From UBA5189 sp040389445 (GTDB lineage: Bacteria > Chloroflexota > Limnocylindria > Limnocylindrales > CSP1-4), in assembly GCA_040389445.1 (NCBI GenBank), contig JAZJZX010000022.1:25915-89914 (forward strand): a stretch of DNA of 64,000 nucleotides, written 5' to 3'. The notes beneath the pieces are model-generated. The model was not told the origin of the DNA and ran no database searches. It saw nothing but the letters and a program-made list of their open reading frames with translations. A program made the position numbers and the translations under genes. Positions 57,807 to 64,000 of this stretch are shown piece by piece (position 1 is the first letter of the stretch; every line of letters begins with the position of its first letter).

Positions 57807-58472
57807 TCACCGCGCCTCCCGCCCGGTCCGTGCCTGCAGGGCGCGCTGGATTCGGGCGCTCCCCAGGGCGCCTTCACGGAGCACCAGCGGCGGCGACACG
57901 GTGCAGTCCACGACGGTCGACGGGACGACGCCGCGCGTTCGCCCCCCATCGAGGATCAGATCCACCCGGGCGCCCAGCTGCTCGACGACCATGTCCACGT
58001 CCAGCGAATCCGGCCCGCCACTGCGGTTGGCCGATGTGGTCGGGAGTGGTCCGAGCGCCGCGGCCAGCGCCCTGGGGCAGGCGTGGTTCGGCAGTCGCAC
58101 GCCAACGGTCGGATTGCCATCGGTCAGGACGGCCGGAAGATCGGCACCGGGCCGGCGCGGAAGCACCAGCGTGAGCGGTCCGGGCCAGAACGCGGCCGCA
58201 AGGCGCCGTGATGCATGGTTGGGAATGCCGACGACCGATGCCTGCTCCGCCGTCGCGAGGAGCAGGGCGATCCCCTTCTCCGGTGGGCGATTCTTCACGT
58301 GAAACAGTCGCTCGATGCCGCCCGGACTCGTCAGCATCACCGCGATTCCGTACACCGTATCGGTCGGCAGGGCCACGACGCCGCCCTTTGCCAGCACGTC
58401 GATCGCCACGGCGCGGCCGATGTCATCGTCGGGCAGCACGATCGGGCGCTCGGGCTTCGGCGGAATGGTCAT
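57807..58472 (-). CDS. tsaC: Threonylcarbamoyl-AMP synthase (TsaC/Sua5 family, short)
   Basis: This 221-residue protein has the YrdC fold pattern: GGVVALPTDTVYGIAVML, KNRPPEKGIALLL, FWPGPLTLVLPRR, and LPTTSANRSGGPDS. It makes threonylcarbamoyl-AMP for the t6A modification of ANN-decoding tRNAs. The Sua5 C-terminal domain is absent. ATG 58472 overlaps the HAD gene stop by four bases. Confidence 0.93.
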   Translation of the reverse strand: MTIPPKPERPIVLPDDDIGRAVAIDVLAKGGVVALPTDTVYGIAVMLTSPGGIERLFHVKNRPPEKGIALLLATAEQASVVGIPNHASRRLAAAFWPGPLTLVLPRRPGADLPAVLTDGNPTVGVRLPNHACPRALAAALGPLPTTSANRSGGPDSLDVDMVVEQLGARVDLILDGGRTRGVVPSTVVDCTVSPPLVLREGALGSARIQRALQARTGREAR

Positions 58473-59425
58473 CTGCCGGAACCCGGCCAATCGACCGAGT
58501 CGACAGCCGATCCGGCCCGGAGCGCCGTCGCCACTTCCTCGAGCTCGACCTGGGCGGACGCCGCGTCGCGCGGACTCGCCAGGGCGAGTCGTTCGATGAT
58601 CTCCGCCGCTCCCTCCTCGGTGAGCGATGGCGCGACGTACCGGCCGGCGGCAATCACAGCCGCCGGTGCGGACGGCATCGCCACTCCATGGCCCACCGCG
58701 GACAGCATCTCGAGATCGTTCAGCTGATCCCCGATGGCCAGGGCATGCGCCAGGTCCAGGCCGCCCCGGCGGGCCAGCCAGCGGACGGCCTCGCCCTTGG
58801 AGACGCTCGGCGCCACGAACTCGAGGAAGCGCGGGTGCGCGACGGTGACGTCGGCCCGGCCGCTGAACGCAATCCTCGCCGCGGCGAGGAGTCCCATCGG
58901 CAGGCCGGGGGGTCCGACGGCCACGATCTTGGTCACGGGGTTGCGGATCCATCCGGCGAGGTCGGGAACGCGCGTTGCGCGGGTGCCGAGGAACGCGGAA
59001 TAGTCGTCCACCCGCGGGTCGTCGGCACGGATGACCAGCCGCTCGAGGTGGTTCACATGCGGATCCAGTCCTCGCTCACGGCTCCATGCGACGGCGGCTC
59101 GGGCCACGATCGGATCGAGCGGACGATGTCGGAGCATTCGGCCGACGCGGGGCGGATGGTCCGGCATCTCGCGTATCAACGCGCCCTGGTAGCCGATCAC
59201 GGGCGTCGCGAGACCCAGGGTTTCCGCGAATCGAATCGCCGATGACGTCATGCGTCCCGTCACCAGCGACACGTGGATTCCGCGCCGGGACGCGTGGCGG
59301 ATCGCGGCGACCGTCCGGTCTCGAAGGACCAGGTCCTCGTCCACCAGTGTCCCGTCGATGTCCAGGGCGATCATCCGAATCGGCAGCGCGGCGGGCACCG
59401 ACCGCGGGACGAACCGGTGCGCCAT
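58469..59425 (-). CDS. Cof-type HAD phosphatase
   Basis: This 318-residue protein has the HAD nucleophile motif MIALDIDGTLVDED, motif II SLVTGRM, the Lys region FVAPSVSKGEAVRWL, and motif IV IGDQLNDLEMLS. The cap belongs to the Cof (type IIB) group. These are broad phosphatases of sugar phosphates or cofactors. ATG 59425 lies five bases after the prmC stop; the next gene is overlapped by four bases. Confidence 0.92.
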   Translation of the reverse strand: MAHRFVPRSVPAALPIRMIALDIDGTLVDEDLVLRDRTVAAIRHASRRGIHVSLVTGRMTSSAIRFAETLGLATPVIGYQGALIREMPDHPPRVGRMLRHRPLDPIVARAAVAWSRERGLDPHVNHLERLVIRADDPRVDDYSAFLGTRATRVPDLAGWIRNPVTKIVAVGPPGLPMGLLAAARIAFSGRADVTVAHPRFLEFVAPSVSKGEAVRWLARRGGLDLAHALAIGDQLNDLEMLSAVGHGVAMPSAPAAVIAAGRYVAPSLTEEGAAEIIERLALASPRDAASAQVELEEVATALRAGSAVDSVDWPGSGR

Positions 59426-59430
59426 GGTCC

Positions 59431-60321
59431 TCAACGCTCGATCCGGGCGATCCGCGACAGCCCCGCGAGATCCCGTTCGACCGCGCAGGTCCATCGACCC
59501 GCCAACGCGACGACCAATCCCGAAACGCCGCCTGCCTGATCGGCACCGATCTCGAGCAGAGCCAGCCCGTCCCGGGCAAGCACCTCGGGGAGGATGGCCA
59601 CGAGCCGGCGGATCACGTCCAGTCCGTCCTCGCCGCCATCGAGGGCATGACGAGGCTCAAACAGGATCGGGGCCGGCAGGTGGGCCATGTCGGCCGTGCT
59701 GAGGTAGGGCAGGTTCGCGAGCAGGAGATCGAAGGCGGGTTCCGAGAGCGGGACGAGATCCGCCTCGGCAAAGCGCATCTGGTCCGCGACGGCATGGGCA
59801 ACGGCGTTCTCCTTCGCCAGGTCGAGCGCCGCGGCATCATCATCGATCGCCAGGATGTCCACCTCATCGAGCATCCGTCGCGCCCGAAGCCGGGCGGCCA
59901 GGGCGACCGCGATCGCGCCGCTGCCGGTCCCCACGTCGGCAATCCGGATCGGTCGGGTCCCGGCCGATCGAGGCGCCGACACCAGGCGCCGCGCGACATC
60001 CGCCTCCGCGAGCTCCACCAGGCGCTCCGTTTCGGGCCGGGGAATGAGGGCCCGTTCATCGGTGGCGAGGGCCAGGCCCAGGAATTCCCGGACGCCACGA
60101 AGGTAGGCAACCGGTTCGCCGGCCTCGCGGCGCGTGACGGCCTCCGCGAAGCGGGCCAGGTGGCCGTCCCCCACCGGCACCTCGGGATGGGCAAGAACGC
60201 CGGATCGGTCGATTCCAAGCACGTTCGCCATGAGGAGTTCCGCGTCCAGCCTTGGTGATTCGGCGCCCGCCGCGCGAAACCGCTCCGCTGCGTCGCGCAG
60301 GAGCGCCCCGACAGTCGCCAC
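59431..60321 (-). CDS. prmC: Peptide chain release factor glutamine methyltransferase PrmC (HemK)
   Basis: This 296-residue SAM-dependent methyltransferase has an N-terminal helical release-factor-binding domain and a Rossmann domain with IADVGTGSGAIAVALA. It methylates the GGQ Gln of release factors. The catalytic NPPY motif reads NLPY (203-206: Asn, Leu, Pro, Tyr), a substitution of the first Pro. Its substrate gene prfA lies nine bases upstream. Confidence 0.93.
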   Translation of the reverse strand: MATVGALLRDAAERFRAAGAESPRLDAELLMANVLGIDRSGVLAHPEVPVGDGHLARFAEAVTRREAGEPVAYLRGVREFLGLALATDERALIPRPETERLVELAEADVARRLVSAPRSAGTRPIRIADVGTGSGAIAVALAARLRARRMLDEVDILAIDDDAAALDLAKENAVAHAVADQMRFAEADLVPLSEPAFDLLLANLPYLSTADMAHLPAPILFEPRHALDGGEDGLDVIRRLVAILPEVLARDGLALLEIGADQAGGVSGLVVALAGRWTCAVERDLAGLSRIARIER

Positions 60322-60329
60322 GGTCCCGC

Positions 60330-61426
<1,097 letters not shown>

Positions 61427-61430
<4 letters not shown>

Positions 61431-62368
61431 GCCGAGGAGGTGGTCGCCGCGATCGGATCCAGCGGTGTGCGGTCGGGCTGATCCGAACCCGTCGGGACGG
61501 CCTCTCCATCGGCGTGGAGCGCCTGTTCCATCGACACGATCGCCACTTCGATCTGATCGTCCGAGGGTTCCTTCGTGGTGATCATCTGGACGAGCATTCC
61601 GGGCCACATGATTGCCCGAACCATCGGGTTGGCGCGATGCCGCGCCCCGAGGCGCAGGATCTCGTAGCCCACCGCGGCGAGGACCGGGATCAGCAGGATC
61701 CGGCTCCCGATCATCACCAGGGGTTCCTGCCGACCGACCAGGCTGAACGCAATGATCGACAGGGCGATCAGGACGACGAGGAATTCGGTACCGCAGCGCG
61801 GGTGGGCGGTCGGGTGGGTGCGGACGTTGGCCGTGGTCAGCGGCTGGCCGGCCTCCAGGGCGTGGATGGTCATGTGCTCGGCACCGTGATACTGGAACAC
61901 TCGACGAATATCCGGCGCACGCGAAATCAGGGTCAGGTAGCCGAGGAAGATGGCCACCCTGACGACACCTTCGACGAGATGCTGGACGAAGCCTTGCTCG
62001 ATGTTCGCCGTCGTCACGCTGGCAATGACCAGCGGGAGCAGGAAGAACACGCCGATGCCGAGGAGGAGCGTGATCCCGAGCATCAGCGCAACGGATCCGC
62101 GACCGAGTTCGGCCCCGTCCTCCTCTGCCTGGATGTTGGCGCTGCGGATGAGCCAGCGCGTCCCGACGATGAGCGTCTCGTACAGGAGCACGAGGCCGCG
62201 GACCAGCGGAGCCGTGGCGAAACGCCAGCCGTGGGGCCCCGTCGTGAGGGGCTCGGATGCCCAGACGATGTGCCCCTCGGGGTGTCGAAACGCAACGGCG
62301 ATCGCATCGCGACCGCGCATGAGGACGCCCTCGATCAGGGCCTGACCACCGTAATTGAATCGTGCCAT
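61427..62368 (-). CDS. DUF1385 membrane protein
   Basis: This 313-residue protein has the DUF1385 pattern: FNYGGQALIEGVLMRGRDAI, VFQYHGAEHMTIHALEAGQP, THPTAHPRCGTEFLV and about five hydrophobic segments. The many His and Cys suggest a metal-dependent, possibly metallohydrolase, membrane protein of unknown function. It often lies next to prfA. ATG 62368 is preceded by TAGACT seven bases away and no ribosome-binding site. Confidence 0.9.
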
Positions 62369-62375
62369 GGGTGGA

Positions 62376-62381
62376 AGTCTA
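62376..62381 (-). promoter_or_regulatory. -10 element of the DUF1385-prfA unit (leaderless)
   Basis: TAGACT on the minus strand ends seven bases before ATG 62368 without a ribosome-binding site. Confidence 0.45.
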
Positions 62382-62458
62382 CCGGCGGCCCCGGGGAATC
62401 ACGACGGCGGGCCGTTTTCGGGCCCGCCGCTGCCTCCCGCTGAACGCCGCCGGGGGCG

Positions 62459-62674
62459 TCAGCCGGCGCGTACCTGACGCTCGAGGCGTTTCTGGAACCG
62501 CTCGACCTGACCGGCCGTGTCGATGATCGTCTGCTTGCCGGTGAAAAACGGATGGCAGTTGCCGCAGACGTCGACGCGAAGTTCGGTTCGTGTCGACCCG
62601 ACGCTCCACTCCGTCCCGCAGGAACCGCAATGAACCGCCGCCTGATGGTATTCGGGATGAATGTCTGGCTTCAC
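62459..62674 (-). CDS. rpmE: Ribosomal protein bL31, zinc-binding form
   Basis: This 71-residue protein has the bL31 pattern with four cysteines (Cys16, Cys19, Cys37, Cys40) in CGSCGTEW and CGNCHPFFTGKQ. It sits at the subunit interface and binds zinc. GTG 62674 is preceded by GAGGAG. The Cys form is the zinc-replete type. Confidence 0.93.
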   Translation of the reverse strand: MKPDIHPEYHQAAVHCGSCGTEWSVGSTRTELRVDVCGNCHPFFTGKQTIIDTAGQVERFQKRLERQVRAG

Positions 62675-62747
62675 TGGTGTTCTCCTCGACGCCGTCCGTA
62701 TGGGGTCGCCTTGCCCCTTCGGTGGTCGCCGCTCTGTCGATTCTCGG

Positions 62748-63041
62748 TCAGGCTTCAGCCGCGACGGTTTCAGCCGCGACGGTGGCTTCGAGCTCAATGA
62801 CCCTGACGCGCTTCCTGGTCCTGGTGGCGTGCTCGAACTTGACGTTGCCCGGCACCTTCGCAAAGACCGTGTAATCGTCGCCGAGGCCCGTGCCCTTGCC
62901 GGCGAGGAAGGTCATGCCGCGCTGTCGGACGATGATCGTGCCGGCCGTCACGAGCTGGCCGTCACCGGCCTTGATGCCAAGCCGCTGGCCGACGCTGTCG
63001 CGACCGTTCTTGGATGTGCCGCCGGCCTTCTTGTGGGCCAT
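62748..63041 (-). CDS. rpmA: Ribosomal protein bL27
   Basis: This 97-residue protein has the bL27 sequence MAHKKAGGTSKNGRDSVGQR and IIVRQRGMTFLAGKGTGLG. It lies near the peptidyl transferase centre. The start gives a mature N-terminus without a prepeptide. It follows rplU by five bases, the usual gene order. Confidence 0.97.
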   Translation of the reverse strand: MAHKKAGGTSKNGRDSVGQRLGIKAGDGQLVTAGTIIVRQRGMTFLAGKGTGLGDDYTVFAKVPGNVKFEHATRTRKRVRVIELEATVAAETVAAEA

Positions 63042-63046
63042 CTCGA

Positions 63047-63796
63047 CTACTCGTCCTTCTTCGTTGCGCGAGCGCGCCTGGGCTTGTCGACGGGAGCCGT
63101 CTGCTCCGACCCCGTGGCCTTCGCGGCCCTGGGCTTCGTGGTCTTCGCTGCTGCGGGCGATGCTGTCTCCGTCGTCGCGGCGGGAACCGCCTTCGCCTTC
63201 GCAGCCGGGGCGGTCCTGGTCGGTGCCGGGGCTGCCGCCTTCGCGGGGGCTGCCGCCTTCGCGGGGGCGGGGGCTGCCGCCTTCGCGACCTTCGTCGACC
63301 TCGCGGGCCTGGCGGCGGTGCTCGCTGCCCCGGCCTTCGACCCGGGCGCGAGCTTGGCGGGCGCGAGCCTGGCGGCGAGGGCCGCGTCCGCTTCGGCCTG
63401 CTTCCGGGCGGCGTCCTCAAGGCGTTGACGCTCGGTGCGCCTGGCTTCCACGGCCTTCGCGGCGTCAGCCGCCGCGCTCCGCCCTCCGAGCACGATGTCG
63501 CTGATCCGGAGGACGGTCAGTTCCTGACGGTGCCCCTTCTTCACGCGGCGTCGCGCCTTCGGGCGGTACTTGAAGCTGATGACCTTCTCGCCGCGAATCT
63601 GGCCGACGACTTCGGCCGCCACCGTGGCGTTCTCGACGAGGGGGCGACCGATCTCGGCCACATCGCCGTCGGCGATCAGCAGGACCCGATCCAGGGTGAT
63701 GGCGTCGCCGGGGCTGACTTCCAGGAGCTCGACCTGAAGCTCGGTGCCGACCTCGACGCGGTACTGCTTCCCGCCGGTCTCGATGACTGCGTACAT
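63047..63796 (-). CDS. rplU: Ribosomal protein bL21 with long Ala/Lys/Pro-rich extension
   Basis: This 249-residue protein has a normal bL21 domain in residues 1-105 (MYAVIETGGKQYRVEVGTEL, VISFKYRPKARRRVKKGHRQ) and then about 145 extra residues. The extension has a charged coiled-coil-like start and then Ala/Pro/Lys repeats rich in AAPA and KAAA. bL21 is normally about 100-105 residues. The basic extension could bind rRNA or nucleic acids. A promoter with a leader lies upstream. Confidence 0.94.
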   Translation of the reverse strand: MYAVIETGGKQYRVEVGTELQVELLEVSPGDAITLDRVLLIADGDVAEIGRPLVENATVAAEVVGQIRGEKVISFKYRPKARRRVKKGHRQELTVLRISDIVLGGRSAAADAAKAVEARRTERQRLEDAARKQAEADAALAARLAPAKLAPGSKAGAASTAARPARSTKVAKAAAPAPAKAAAPAKAAAPAPTRTAPAAKAKAVPAATTETASPAAAKTTKPRAAKATGSEQTAPVDKPRRARATKKDE

Positions 63797-63898
63797 GGAT
63801 CCTCTGCGGACGTGCTTGGCGGTCGCGCGGTCGGATGAGGACCGCGAGCCTGTGAGACAGGAGTAGGCACCCCGAATCTGGTCGGGGCGCGAACGGGG

Positions 63899-63927
63899 AG
63901 TGTACGGCGACCTGCCACGAGCGTCAA
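63899..63927 (-). promoter_or_regulatory. sigma70-type promoter of the rplU-rpmA unit
   Basis: On the minus strand a -35 TTGACG (63927-63922) and a -10 TACACT (63904-63899) are separated by 17 bases. The leader before the rplU ATG is about 100 bases and contains a small CCCCGA/TCGGGG hairpin. Confidence 0.8.
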
Positions 63928-63951
63928 TCGCCCGATGCCAATATGTGTCGA

Positions 63952-63998
63952 GGGACAGCGATTCTGTCCGGGCTAAGGGGACAGCGACTTTGTCACTC
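63952..63998. repeat. Two GGGACAGCGA-type repeats with small hairpins at the right edge
   Basis: GGGACAGCGA occurs at 63952-63961 and again at 63978-63987. Each copy starts a small hairpin; the first is GGACAG (63953-63958) with CTGTCC (63964-63969). Motifs like GGGACAG...TGTCC are often seen beside REP-associated or IS200-type elements, so a mobile element may lie just past the window. Confidence 0.5.
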
Positions 63999-64000
63999 TC

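Overview
This 64 kb window is high-GC bacterial DNA. It most likely comes from a monoderm member of the Chloroflexota, possibly a Limnocylindria-type lineage. That placement is inferred from gene content: STAND/TPR/BTAD regulators, many GT87-type membrane glycosyltransferases, a DUF5317-MFS fusion, a Tad pilus without any visible secretin, a MurA carrying Asp in place of the catalytic Cys, and no lipopolysaccharide genes. It was not tested by a database search.

Layout. Positions 1-3.9 kb hold a truncated DUF1232 gene, lexA with an SOS box nested in its own promoter, DnaA-box-like sites, dnaB, a lipoprotein and a dodecin. Positions 3.9-9.2 kb hold a 1144-residue STAND/TPR/BTAD regulator, a promoter with a structured leader and terminator, two tiny ORFs that both end in TLKGF, and a membrane HD-GYP protein. 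This block is the best candidate for an undescribed system, a possible peptide-signalling unit linked to cyclic-di-GMP turnover. Positions 9.4-28 kb are rich in transporters and envelope glycosylation genes: GT4, GT2, several GT87, PIG-V-like and PMT-like proteins, a FemAB-like acetyltransferase and an EamA exporter. Many of these are joined by 1-4 base overlaps. Positions 27.8-37.3 kb hold a NarL-type histidine kinase and response regulator, a degenerate second kinase, and a compact Tad/Flp pilus locus (two Flp pilins, CpaB, CpaE, CpaF, TadB, TadC) followed by a DUF192 gene. Positions 37.4-42 kb hold another glycosyltransferase, a ComF-like phosphoribosyltransferase, HPF, a DUF2087 protein and a large PMT-like protein.

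From 63.9 kb back to 43 kb almost every gene is on the minus strand and tightly packed: rplU-rpmA-rpmE, DUF1385, prfA-prmC, a HAD phosphatase, tsaC, glyA, a WecA/TagO-like transferase, a Pro/Thr-rich membrane protein, the complete F-type ATP synthase (atpZ/I-B-E-F-H-A-G-D-C), murA, an mreB homologue, a PHP phosphoesterase and a flippase-like membrane protein. This is a growth and envelope supercluster, with readable promoters at the rplU end and before the atp genes.

Regulation. Several transcription units have a TANNNT hexamer only 6-9 bases before the start codon and no Shine-Dalgarno sequence. That suggests leaderless mRNAs are common in this organism. Other genes (lexA, both Flp pilins, atpE, rpmE) have clear ribosome-binding sites.
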